NCBI GenBank assembly: GCA_947561715.1 | Contig: OX387199.1 | Span: forward strand, 12,343,001 to 12,407,000 | Length of the DNA stretch: 64,000 nt | Direction: 5' to 3' | Origin: Ascidia mentula | Taxonomy: Eukaryota > Chordata > Ascidiacea > Phlebobranchia > Ascidiidae | Shown here: one piece after another, positions 1-13,711 of the stretch | How positions within the stretch are numbered: the first letter of the stretch is position 1 | Layout of the letters: each line of letters opens with the position of its first letter | Program-made: the position numbers and the translations under genes | Notes under the pieces: generated by a model | Database searches by the model: none | What the model saw: the letters and a program-made list of their open reading frames with translations, nothing else | What the model was told of the DNA's origin: nothing

Positions 1-3000
1 GTGGAAAACGCTGATACTCCAGTATTGCGTTTGCGGTTGCACAACGTATGTTACTATGCGATTTCAGCACTTGTCCATTTTGCAGTATATGACTTTTCGA
101 TAAAAAATATTTTTTTTCAGTACAAGCCTTATTATACAGTGGAAAACGCTGATACTCCAGTACTGAGTTTGCGGTTGCACAACGTATGTAACTATGCGAT
201 TTCAGCACTTGTCCATTTTGCAGTATATGACTTTTCGATAAAAAATATTTTTTTTCAGTACAAGCTTTATTATACAGTGGAAAACGCTGATACTCCAGTA
301 CTGAGTTTGCGGTTGCACAAAGTATGTAACCATGCGATTTCAGCACTTGTCCATTTTGCAGTATATGACTCTTCGATAAAAAATATTTTTTTTCAGTACA
401 AGCTTTATTATACAGTGGAAAACGCTGATACTCCAGTATTGCGTTTGCGGTTGCACAACGTATGTAACTATGCGATTTCAGCACTTGTCCATTTTGCAGT
501 ATATGACTTTTCGATAAAAAATATTTTTTTTCAGTACAAGCCTTATTATACAGTGGAAAACGCTGATACTCCAGTACTGAGTTTGCGGTTGCACAAAGTA
601 TGTAACCATGCGATTTCAGCACTTGTCCATTTTGCAGTATATGACTTTTCGATAAAAAATATTTTTTTTCAGTACAAGCTTTATTATACAGTGGAAAACG
701 CTGATACTCCAGTATTGCGTTTGCGGTTGCACAACGTATGTAACTATGCGATTTCAGCACTTGTCCATTTTGCAGTATATGACTTTTCGATAAAAAATAT
801 TTTTTTTCAGTACAAGCTTTATTATACAGTGGAAAACGCTGATACTCCAGTACTGAGTTTGCGGTTGCACAAAGTATGTAACCATGCGATTTCAGCACTT
901 GTCCATTTTGCAGTATATGACTTTTCGATAAAAAATATTTTTTTTCAGTACAAGCTTTATTATACAGTGGAAAACGCTGATACTCCAGTACTGAGTTTGC
1001 GGTTGCACAACGTATGTAACCATGCGATTTCAGCACTTGTCCATTTTGCAGTATACGACTTTTCGGTAAAAAATATTTTTTTTCCGTACAAGCTTTATTA
1101 TACAGTGGAAAACGCTGATACTCCAGTTTTGCGTTTGCGGTTGCACAACGTATGTAACTATGCGCTTTCAGCACTTGTCCATTTTGCAGTATATGACTTT
1201 TCGATAAAAAATATTTTTTTTCAGTACAAGCTTTATTATACAGTGGAAAACGCTGATATTCCAGTACTGAGTTTGCGGTTGCACAACGTATGTAACTATG
1301 CGCTTTCAGCACTTGTCCATTTTGCAGTATATGACTTTTCGATAAAAAATATTTTTTTTCAGTACAAGCTTTATTATACAGTGGAAAACGCCGATACCCC
1401 AGTACTGAGTTTGCGGTTGCACAACGTATGTAACCATGCGATTTCAGCACTTGTCCATTTTGCAGTACACGACTATTCGGCAAAAATATTTTTTTTCAGT
1501 ACAAGCTTTGTTATACAGTGGAAAACGCTGATACTCCAGTTTTGCGTTTGCGGTTGCACAACGTATGTAACTATGCGCTTTCAGCACTTGTCCATTTTGC
1601 AGTATATGACTTTTCGATAAAAAATATTTTTTTTCAGTACAAGCTTTATTATACATTGGAAAACGCTGATACTCCAGTACTGAGTTTGCGGTTGCACAAC
1701 GTATGTAACCATGCGATTTCAGCACTTGTCCATTTTGCAGTATACGACTTTTCGGTAAAAAATATTTTTTTTCAGTACAAGCTTTATTATACAGTGGAAA
1801 ACGCTGATACTCCAGTACTGAGTTTGCGGTTGCACAACGTATGTAACTGTGCGCTTTCAGCACTTGTCCATTTTGCAGTATATGACTTTTCGATAAAAAA
1901 TATTTTTTTTCAGTACAAGCTTTATTATACAGTGGAAAACGCTGATACTCCAGTTTTGCGTTTGCGGTTGCACAACGTATGTAACTATGCGCTTTCAGCA
2001 CTTGTCCATTTTGCAGTATATGACTTTTCGATAAAAATTTTTTTTTTTCTGTACAAGCTTTATTATACCGTGGAAAACGCTGATACTCCAGTACTGAGTT
2101 TGCGGTTGCACAACGTATGTAACCATGCGATTTCAGCACTTGTCCATTTTGCAGTATATGACTTTTCGATAAAAAATATTTTTTTTCAGTACAAGCTTTA
2201 TTATACAGTGGAAAACGCTGATACTCCAGTACTGAGTTTGCGGTTGCACAAAGTATGTAACTATGCGCTTTCAGCACTTGTCCATTTTGCAGTATATGAC
2301 TTTTCGATAAAAAATATTTTTTTTCAGTACAAGCTTTATTATACCGTGGAAAACGCTGATACTCCAGTACTGAGTTTGCGGTTGCACAACGTATTTAACT
2401 ATGCGATTTCAGCACTTGTCCATTTTGCAGTATATGACTTTTCGATAAAAAATATTTTTTTTCAGTACAAGCTTTATTATACAGTGGAAAACGCTGATAC
2501 TCCAGTATTGCCTTTGCGGTTGCACAACGTATGTAACTATGCGATTTCAGCACTTGTCCATTTTGCAGTATATGACTTTTCGATAAAAAATATTTTTTTT
2601 CAGTACAAGCTTTATTATACAGTGGAAAACGCTGATACTCCAGTATTGCGTTTGCGGTTGCACAACGTATGTAACTATGCGCTTTCAGCACTTGTCCATT
2701 TTGCAGTATATGACTTTTCGATAAAAAATATTTTTTTTCAGTACAAGCTTTATTATACAGTGGACAACGCTGATACTCCAGTATTGCGTTTGCGGTTGCA
2801 CAACGTATGTAACTATGCGCTTTCAGCACTTGTCCATTTTGCAGTATATGACTTTTCGATAAAAAATATTTTTTTTCAGTACAAGCTTTATTATACAGTG
2901 GAAAACGCTGATACTCCAGTACTGAGTTTGCGGTTGCACAACGTATGTAACTATGCGCTTTCAGCACTTGTCCATTTTGCAGTATATGAATTTTCGATAA

Positions 3001-4120
3001 AAAATATTTTTTTTCAGTACAAGCTTTATTATGCAGTGGAAAACGCTGATACTCCAGTACTGAGTTTGCGGTTGCACAACGTATGTAACTATGCGATTTC
3101 AGCACTTGTCCATTTTGCAGTATACGACTTTTCGATAAAAAACATTTTTTTTCAGTACAAGCTTTATTATACATTGGAAAACGCTGATACTCCAGTTTTG
3201 CGTTTGCGGTTGCACAACGTATGTAACTATGCGCTTTCAGCACTTGTCCATTTTGCAGTATATGACTTTTCGATAAAAATTTTTTTTTTCAGTACAAGCT
3301 TTATTATACAGTGGAAAACGCTGATACTCCAGTACTGAGTTTGCGGTTGCACAACGTATGTAACCATGCGATTTCAGCACTTGTCCATTTTGCAGTATAT
3401 GACTTTTCGATAAAAAATATTTTTTTTCAGTACAAGCTTTATTATACAGTGGAAAACGCTGATACTCCAGTACTGAGTTTGCGGTTGCACAACGTATGTA
3501 ACCATGCGATTTCAGCACTTGTCCATTTTGCAGTATACGACTATTCGGTAAAAAATATTTTTTTTCAGTACAAGCTTTATTATACAGTGGAAAACGCTGA
3601 TACTCCAGTTTTGCGTTTGCGGTTGCACAACGTATGTAACTATGCGCTTTCAGCACTTGTCCATTTTGCAGTATATGACTTTTCGATAAAAAATATTTTT
3701 TTTCAGTACAAGCTTTATTATACAGTGGAAAACGCTGATACTCCAGTACTGAGTTTGCGGTTGCACAACGTATGTAACCATGCGATTTCAGCACTTGTCC
3801 ATTTTGCAGTATACGACTTTTCGGTAAAAAATATTTTTTTTCAGTACAAGCTTTATTATACAGTGGAAAACGCTGATACTCCAGTACTGAGTTTGCGGTT
3901 GCACAACGTATGTAACTGTGCGCTTTCAGCACTTGTCCATTTTGCAGTATATGACTTTTCGATAAAAAATATTTTTTTTCAGTACAAGCTTTATTATACA
4001 GTGGAAAACGCTGATACTCCAGTTTTGCGTTTGCGGTTGCACAACGTATGTAACTATGCGCTTTCAGCACTTGTCCATTTTGCAGTATATGACTTTTCGA
4101 TAAAAATTTTTTTTTTTCTG

Positions 4121-7100
4121 TACAAGCTTTATTATACCGTGGAAAACGCTGATACTCCAGTACTGAGTTTGCGGTTGCACAACGTATGTAACCATGCGAT
4201 TTCAGCACTTGTCCATTTTGCAGTATATGACTTTTCGATAAAAAATATTTTTTTTCAGTACAAGCTTTATTATACAGTGGAAAACGCTGATACTCCAGTA
4301 CTGAGTTTGCGGTTGCACAACGTATGTAACCATGCGATTTCAGCACTTGTCCATTTTGCAGTATACGACTATTCGGTAAAAAATATTTTTTTTCAGTACA
4401 AGCTTTGTTATACAGTGGAAAACGCTGATACTCCAGTTTTGCGTTTGCGGTTGCACAACGTATGTAACTATGCGCTTTCAGCACTTGTCCATTTTGCAGT
4501 ATATGACTTTTCGATAAAAAATATTTTTTTTCAGTACAAGCTTTATTATACAGTGGAAAACGCTGATACTCCAGTACTGAGTTTGCGGTTGCACAACGTA
4601 TGTAACTATGCGCTTTCAGCACTTGTCCATTTTGCAGTATATGACTTTTCGATAAAAAATATTTTTTTTCAGTACAAGCTTTATTATACAGTGGAAAACG
4701 CTGATACTCCAGTACTGAGTTTGCGGTTGCACAAAGTATGTAACCATGCGATTTCAGCACTTGTCCATTTTGCAGTATATGACTTTTCGATAAAAAATAT
4801 TTTTTTTCAGTACAAGCTTTATTATACAGTGGAAAACGCTGATACTCCAGTATTGCGTTTGCGGTTGCACAACGTATGTAACTATGCGATTTCAGCACTT
4901 GTCCATTTTGCAGTATATGACTTTTCGATAAAAAATATTTTTTTTCAGTACAAGCTTTATTATACAGTGGAAAACGCTGATACTCCAGTATTGCGTTTGC
5001 GGTTGCACAACGTATGTAACTATGCGATTTCAGCACTTGTCCATTTTGCAGTATATGACTTTTCGATAAAAAATATTTTTTTTCAGTACAAGCTTTATTA
5101 TACAGTGGAAAACGCTGATACTCCAGTACTGAGTTTGCGGTTGCACAAAGTATGTAACCATGCGATTTCAGCACTTGTCCATTTTGCAGTATATGACTCT
5201 TCGATAAAAAATATTTTTTTTCAGTACAAGCTTTATTATACAGTGGAAAACGCTGATACTCCAGTACTGAGTTTGCGGTTGCACAAAGTATGTAACCATG
5301 CGATTTCAGCACTTGTCCATTTTGCAGTATATGACTCTTCGATAAAAAATATTTTTTTTCAGTGCAAGCTTTATTATACAGTGGAAAACGCTGATACTCC
5401 AGTATTGCGTTTGCGGTTGCACAACGTATGTTACTATGCGATTTCAGCACTTGTCCATTTTGCAGTATATGACTTTTCGATAAAAAATATTTTTTTTCAG
5501 TACAAGCCTTATTATACAGTGGAAAACGCTGATACTCCAGTACTGAGTTTGCGGTTGCACAACGTATGTAACTATGCGATTTCAGCACTTGTCCATTTTG
5601 CAGTATATGACTTTTCGATAAAAAATATTTTTTTTCAGTACAAGCTTTATTATACAGTGGAAAACGCTGATACTCCAGTACTGAGTTTGCGGTTGCACAA
5701 AGTATGTAACCATGCGATTTCAGCACTTGTCCATTTTGCAGTATATGACTCTTCGATAAAAAATATTTTTTTTCAGTACAAGCTTTATTATACAGTGGAA
5801 AACGCTGATACTCCAGTATTGCGTTTGCGGTTGCACAACGTATGTAACTATGCGATTTCAGCACTTGTCCATTTTGCAGTATATGACTTTTCGATAAAAA
5901 ATATTTTTTTTCAGTACAAGCCTTATTATACAGTGGAAAACGCTGATACTCCAGTACTGAGTTTGCGGTTGCACAAAGTATGTAACCATGCGATTTCAGC
6001 ACTTGTCCATTTTGCAGTATATGACATTTCGATAAAAAATATTTTTTTTCAGTACAAGCTTTATTATACAGTGGAAAACGCTGATACTCCAGTATTGCGT
6101 TTGCGGTTGCACAACGTATGTAACTATGCGATTTCAGCACTTGTCCATTTTGCAGTATATGACTTTTCGATAAAAAATATTTTTTTTCAGTACAAGCTTT
6201 ATTATACAGTGGAAAACGCTGATACTCCAGTACTGAGTTTGCGGTTGCACAAAGTATGTAACCATGCGATTTCAGCACTTGTCCATTTTGCAGTATATGA
6301 CTTTTCGATAAAAAATATTTTTTTTCAGTACAAGCTTTATTATACAGTGGAAAACGCTGATACTCCAGTACTGAGTTTGCGGTTGCACAACGTATGTAAC
6401 CATGCGATTTCAGCACTTGTCCATTTTGCAGTATACGACTTTTCGGTAAAAAATATTTTTTTTCCGTACAAGCTTTATTATACAGTGGAAAACGCTGATA
6501 CTCCAGTTTTGCGTTTGCGGTTGCACAACGTATGTAACTATGCGCTTTCAGCACTTGTCCATTTTGCAGTATATGACTTTTCGATAAAAATTTTTTTTTT
6601 TCTGTACAAGCTTTATTATACCGTGGAAAACGCTGATACTCCAGTACTGAGTTTGCGGTTGCACAACGTATGTAACCATGCGATTTCAGCACTTGTCCAT
6701 TTTGCAGTATATGACTTTTCGATAAAAAATATTTTTTTTCAGTACAAGCTTTATTATACAGTGGAAAACGCTGATACTCCAGTACTGAGTTTGCGGTTGC
6801 ACAACGTATGTAACCATGCGATTTCAGCACTTGTCCATTTTGCAGTATACGACTATTCGGTAAAAAATATTTTTTTTCAGTACAAGCTTTGTTATACAGT
6901 GGAAAACGCTGATACTCCAGTTTTGCGTTTGCGGTTGCACAACGTATGTAACTATGCGCTTTCAGCACTTGTCCATTTTGCAGTATATGACTTTTCGATA
7001 AAAAATATTTTTTTTCAGTACAAGCTTTATTATACAGTGGAAAACGCTGATACTCCAGTACTGAGTTTGCGGTTGCACAACGTATGTAACTATGCGCTTT

Positions 7101-9010
7101 CAGCACTTGTCCATTTTGCAGTATATGACTTTTCGATAAAAAATATTTTTTTTCAGTACAAGCTTTATTATACAGTGGAAAACGCTGATACTCCAGTACT
7201 GAGTTTGCGGTTGCACAAAGTATGTAACCATGCGATTTCAGCACTTGTCCATTTTGCAGTATATGACTTTTCGATAAAAAATATTTTTTTTCAGTACAAG
7301 CTTTATTATACAGTGGAAAACGCTGATACTCCAGTATTGCGTTTGCGGTTGCACAACGTATGTAACTATGCGATTTCAGCACTTGTCCATTTTGCAGTAT
7401 ATGACTTTTCGATAAAAAATATTTTTTTTCAGTACAAGCTTTATTATACAGTGGAAAACGCTGATACTCCAGTATTGCGTTTGCGGTTGCACAACGTATG
7501 TAACTATGCGATTTCAGCACTTGTCCATTTTGCAGTATATGACTTTTCGATAAAAAATATTTTTTTTCAGTACAAGCTTTATTATACAGTGGAAAACGCT
7601 GATACTCCAGTACTGAGTTTGCGGTTGCACAAAGTATGTAACCATGCGATTTCAGCACTTGTCCATTTTGCAGTATATGACTCTTCGATAAAAAATATTT
7701 TTTTTCAGTACAAGCTTTATTATACAGTGGAAAACGCTGATACTCCAGTACTGAGTTTGCGGTTGCACAAAGTATGTAACCATGCGATTTCAGCACTTGT
7801 CCATTTTGCAGTATATGACTCTTCGATAAAAAATATTTTTTTTCAGTGCAAGCTTTATTATACAGTGGAAAACGCTGATACTCCAGTATTGCGTTTGCGG
7901 TTGCACAACGTATGTTACTATGCGATTTCAGCACTTGTCCATTTTGCAGTATATGACTTTTCGATAAAAAATATTTTTTTTCAGTACAAGCCTTATTATA
8001 CAGTGGAAAACGCTGATACTCCAGTACTGAGTTTGCGGTTGCACAACGTATGTAACTATGCGATTTCAGCACTTGTCCATTTTGCAGTATATGACTTTTC
8101 GATAAAAAATATTTTTTTTCAGTACAAGCTTTATTATACAGTGGAAAACGCTGATACTCCAGTACTGAGTTTGCGGTTGCACAAAGTATGTAACCATGCG
8201 ATTTCAGCACTTGTCCATTTTGCAGTATATGACTCTTCGATAAAAAATATTTTTTTTCAGTACAAGCTTTATTATACAGTGGAAAACGCTGATACTCCAG
8301 TATTGCGTTTGCGGTTGCACAACGTATGTAACTATGCGATTTCAGCACTTGTCCATTTTGCAGTATATGACTTTTCGATAAAAAATATTTTTTTTCAGTA
8401 CAAGCCTTATTATACAGTGGAAAACGCTGATACTCCAGTACTGAGTTTGCGGTTGCACAAAGTATGTAACCATGCGATTTCAGCACTTGTCCATTTTGCA
8501 GTATATGACATTTCGATAAAAAATATTTTTTTTCAGTACAAGCTTTATTATACAGTGGAAAACGCTGATACTCCAGTATTGCGTTTGCGGTTGCACAACG
8601 TATGTAACTATGCGATTTCAGCACTTGTCCATTTTGCAGTATATGACTTTTCGATAAAAAATATTTTTTTTCAGTACAAGCTTTATTATACAGTGGAAAA
8701 CGCTGATACTCCAGTACTGAGTTTGCGGTTGCACAAAGTATGTAACCATGCGATTTCAGCACTTGTCCATTTTGCAGTATATGACTTTTCGATAAAAAAT
8801 ATTTTTTTTCAGTACAAGCTTTATTATACAGTGGAAAACGCTGATACTCCAGTACTGAGTTTGCGGTTGCACAACGTATGTAACCATGCGATTTCAGCAC
8901 TTGTCCATTTTGCAGTATACGACTTTTCGGTAAAAAATATTTTTTTTCCGTACAAGCTTTATTATACAGTGGAAAACGCTGATACTCCAGTTTTGCGTTT
9001 GCGGTTGCAC
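4121..9010. repeat. Tandem duplication of an 18-monomer block (2,484 bp)
   Basis: Rare monomer variants recur exactly 2,484 bp (18 x 138) apart. The poly-T variant ending in tttctgtacaag occurs near 4118 and again at 6602. The cagtgcaagc variant occurs near 5361 and 7845, and the gacatttcgata variant near 6024 and 8508. The order of all other variants between them matches, so about 6,605-9,010 is a near-identical copy of about 4,121-6,604. A third, partial copy is seen at 1-1600, starting with the gtatgttactatg variant also found at 5401 and 7866. This is higher-order structure produced by recent unequal exchange or amplification. Confidence 0.85.
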
Positions 9011-12000
9011 AACGTATGTAACTATGCGCTTTCAGCACTTGTCCATTTTGCAGTATATGACTTTTCGATAAAAAATATTTTTTTTCAGTACAAGCTTTAT
9101 TATACAGTGGAAAACGCTGATATTCCAGTACTGAGTTTGCGGTTGCACAACGTATGTAACTATGCGCTTTCAGCACTTGTCCATTTTGCAGTATATGACT
9201 TTTCGATAAAAAATATTTTTTTTCAGTACAAGCTTTATTATACAGTGGAAAACGCCGATACCCCAGTACTGAGTTTGCGGTTGCACAACGTATGTAACCA
9301 TGCGATTTCAGCACTTGTCCATTTTGCAGTACACGACTATTCGGCAAAAATATTTTTTTTCAGTACAAGCTTTGTTATACAGTGGAAAACGCTGATACTC
9401 CAGTTTTGCGTTTGCGGTTGCACAACGTATGTAACTATGCGCTTTCAGCACTTGTCCATTTTGCAGTATATGACTTTTCGATAAAAAATATTTTTTTTCA
9501 GTACAAGCTTTATTATACATTGGAAAACGCTGATACTCCAGTACTGAGTTTGCGGTTGCACAACGTATGTAACCATGCGATTTCAGCACTTGTCCATTTT
9601 GCAGTATACGACTTTTCGGTAAAAAATATTTTTTTTCAGTACAAGCTTTATTATACAGTGGAAAACGCTGATACTCCAGTACTGAGTTTGCGGTTGCACA
9701 ACGTATGTAACTGTGCGCTTTCAGCACTTGTCCATTTTGCAGTATATGACTTTTCGATAAAAAATATTTTTTTTCAGTACAAGCTTTATTATACAGTGGA
9801 AAACGCTGATACTCCAGTTTTGCGTTTGCGGTTGCACAACGTATGTAACTATGCGCTTTCAGCACTTGTCCATTTTGCAGTATATGACTTTTCGATAAAA
9901 ATTTTTTTTTTTCTGTACAAGCTTTATTATACCGTGGAAAACGCTGATACTCCAGTACTGAGTTTGCGGTTGCACAACGTATGTAACCATGCGATTTCAG
10001 CACTTGTCCATTTTGCAGTATATGACTTTTCGATAAAAAATATTTTTTTTCAGTACAAGCTTTATTATACAGTGGAAAACGCTGATACTCCAGTACTGAG
10101 TTTGCGGTTGCACAAAGTATGTAACTATGCGCTTTCAGCACTTGTCCATTTTGCAGTATATGACTTTTCGATAAAAAATATTTTTTTTCAGTACAAGCTT
10201 TATTATACCGTGGAAAACGCTGATACTCCAGTACTGAGTTTGCGGTTGCACAACGTATGTAACCATGCGATTTCAGCACTTGTCCATTTTGCAGTATACG
10301 ACTATTCGGTAAAAAATATTTTTTTTCAGTACAAGCTTTGTTATACAGTGGAAAACGCTGATACTCCAGTTTTGCGTTTGCGGTTGCACAACGTATGTAA
10401 CTATGCGCTTTCAGCACTTGTCCATTTTGCAGTATATGACTTTTCGATAAAAAATATTTTTTTTCAGTACAAGCTTTATTATACAGTGGAAAACGCTGAT
10501 ACTCCAGTACTGAGTTTGCGGTTGCACAACGTATGTAACTATGCGCTTTCAGCACTTGTCCATTTTGCAGTATATGACTTTTCGATAAAAAATATTTTTT
10601 TTCAGTACAAGCTTTATTATACAGTGGAAAACGCTGATACTCCAGTACTGAGTTTGCGGTTGCACAAAGTATGTAACCATGCGATTTCAGCACTTGTCCA
10701 TTTTGCAGTATATGACTTTTCGATAAAAAATATTTTTTTTCAGTACAAGCTTTATTATACAGTGGAAAACGCTGATACTCCAGTATTGCGTTTGCGGTTG
10801 CACAACGTATGTAACTATGCGATTTCAGCACTTGTCCATTTTGCAGTATATGACTTTTCGATAAAAAATATTTTTTTTCAGTACAAGCTTTATTATACAG
10901 TGGAAAACGCTGATACTCCAGTATTGCGTTTGCGGTTGCACAACGTATGTAACTATGCGATTTCAGCACTTGTCCATTTTGCAGTATATGACTTTTCGAT
11001 AAAAAATATTTTTTTTCAGTACAAGCTTTATTATACAGTGGAAAACGCTGATACTCCAGTACTGAGTTTGCGGTTGCACAAAGTATGTAACCATGCGATT
11101 TCAGCACTTGTCCATTTTGCAGTATATGACTCTTCGATAAAAAATATTTTTTTTCAGTACAAGCTTTATTATACAGTGGAAAACGCTGATACTCCAGTAC
11201 TGAGTTTGCGGTTGCACAAAGTATGTAACCATGCGATTTCAGCACTTGTCCATTTTGCAGTATATGACTCTTCGATAAAAAATATTTTTTTTCAGTACAA
11301 GCTTTATTATACAGTGGAAAACGCTGATACTCCAGTATTGCGTTTGCGGTTGCACAACGTATGTAACTATGCGATTTCAGCACTTGTCCATTTTGCAGTA
11401 TATGACTTTTCGATAAAAAATATTTTTTTTCAGTACAAGCCTTATTATACAGTGGAAAACGCTGATACTCCAGTACTGAGTTTGCGGTTGCACAACGTAT
11501 GTAACTATGCGATTTCAGCACTTGTCCATTTTGCAGTATATGACTTTTCGATAAAAAATATTTTTTTTCAGTACAAGCTTTATTATACAGTGGAAAACGC
11601 TGATACTCCAGTACTGAGTTTGCGGTTGCACAAAGTATGTAACCATGCGATTTCAGCACTTGTCCATTTTGCAGTATATGACTCTTCGATAAAAAATATT
11701 TTTTTTCAGTACAAGCTTTATTATACTGTGGAAAACGCTGATACTCCAGTATTGCGTTTGCGGTTGCACAACGTATGTAACTATGCGATTTCAGCACTTG
11801 TCCATTTTGCAGTATATGACTTTTCGATAAAAAATATTTTTTTTCAGTACAAGCCTTATTATACAGTGGAAAACGCTGATACTCCAGTACTGAGTTTGCG
11901 GTTGCACAAAGTATGTAACCATGCGATTTCAGCACTTGTCCATTTTGCAGTATATGACTTTTCGATAAAAAATATTTTTTTTCAGTACAAGCTTTATTAT

Positions 12001-13711
12001 ACAGTGGAAAACGCTGATACTCCAGTATTGCGTTTGCGGTTGCACAACGTATGTAACTATGCGATTTCAGCACTTGTCCATTTTGCAGTATATGACTTTT
12101 CGATAAAAAATATTTTTTTTCAGTACAAGCTTTATTATACAGTGGAAAACGCTGATACTCCAGTACTGAGTTTGCGGTTGCACAACGTATGTAACCATGC
12201 GATTTCAGCACTTGTCCATTTTGCAGTATACGACTTTTCGGTAAAAAATATTTTTTTTCCGTACAAGCTTTATTATACAGTGGAAAACGCTGATACTCCA
12301 GTTTTGCGTTTGCGGTTGCACAACGTATGTAACTATGCGCTTTCAGCACTTGTCCATTTTGCAGTATATGACTTTTCGATAAAAAATATTTTTTTTCAGT
12401 ACAAGCTTTATTATACAGTGGAAAACGCTGATATTCCAGTACTGAGTTTGCGGTTGCACAACGTATGTAACTATGCGCTTTCAGCACTTGTCCATTTTGC
12501 AGTATATGACTTTTCGATAAAAAATATTTTTTTTCAGTACAAGCTTTATTATACAGTGGAAAACGCCGATACCCCAGTACTGAGTTTGCGGTTGCACAAC
12601 GTATGTAACCATGCGATTTCAGCACTTGTCCATTTTGCAGTACACGACTATTCGGCAAAAATATTTTTTTTCAGTACAAGCTTTGTTATACAGTGGAAAA
12701 CGCTGATACTCCAGTTTTGCGTTTGCGGTTGCACAACGTATGTAACTATGCGCTTTCAGCACTTGTCCATTTTGCAGTATATGACTTTTCGATAAAAAAT
12801 ATTTTTTTTCAGTACAAGCTTTATTATACATTGGAAAACGCTGATACTCCAGTACTGAGTTTGCGGTTGCACAACGTATGTAACCATGCGATTTCAGCAC
12901 TTGTCCATTTTGCAGTAAACGACTTTTCGGTAAAAAATATTTTTTTTCAGTACAAGCTTTATTATACAGTGGAAAACGCTGATACTCCAGTACTGAGTTT
13001 GCGATTGCACAACGTATGTAACTGTGCGCTTTCAGCACTTGTCCATTTTGCAGTATATGACTTTTCGATAAAAAATATTTTTTTTCAGTACAAGCTTTAT
13101 TATACAGTGGAAAACGCTGATACTCCAGTTTTGCGTTTGCGGTTGCACAACGTATGTAACTATGCGCTTTCAGCACTTGTCCATTTTGCAGTATATGACT
13201 TTTCGATAAAAATTTTTTTTTTTCTGTACAAGCTTTATTATACCGTGGAAAACGCTGATACTCCAGTACTGAGTTTGCGGTTGCACAACGTATGTAACCA
13301 TGCGATTTCAGCACTTGTCCATTTTGCAGTATATGACTTTTCGATAAAAAATATTTTTTTTCAGTACAAGCTTTATTATACAGTGGAAAACGCTGATACT
13401 CCAGTACTGAGTTTGCGGTTGCACAACGTATGTAACTATGCGCTTTCAGCACTTGTCCATTTTGCAGTATATGACTTTTCGATAAAAAATATTTTTTTTC
13501 AGTACAAGCTTTATTATACAGTGGAAAACGCTGATACTCCAGTACTGAGTTTGCGGTTGCACAACGTATGTAACTATGCGCTTTCAGCACTTGTCCATTT
13601 TGCAGTATATGACTTTTCGATAAAAAATATTTTTTTTCAGTACAAGCTTTATTATACAGTGGAAAACGCTGATACTCCAGTACTGAGTTTGCGGTTGCAC
13701 AACGTATGTAA

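Noticed and set aside
3237-9484. Giant repetitive protein genes on either strand of the 138-bp arrays
   Set aside because: They arise because the monomer is a multiple of three and stop-free; the + frame starts at non-ATG codons, variants are freely amino-acid changing, and frames are broken by 137- or 139-bp monomers.
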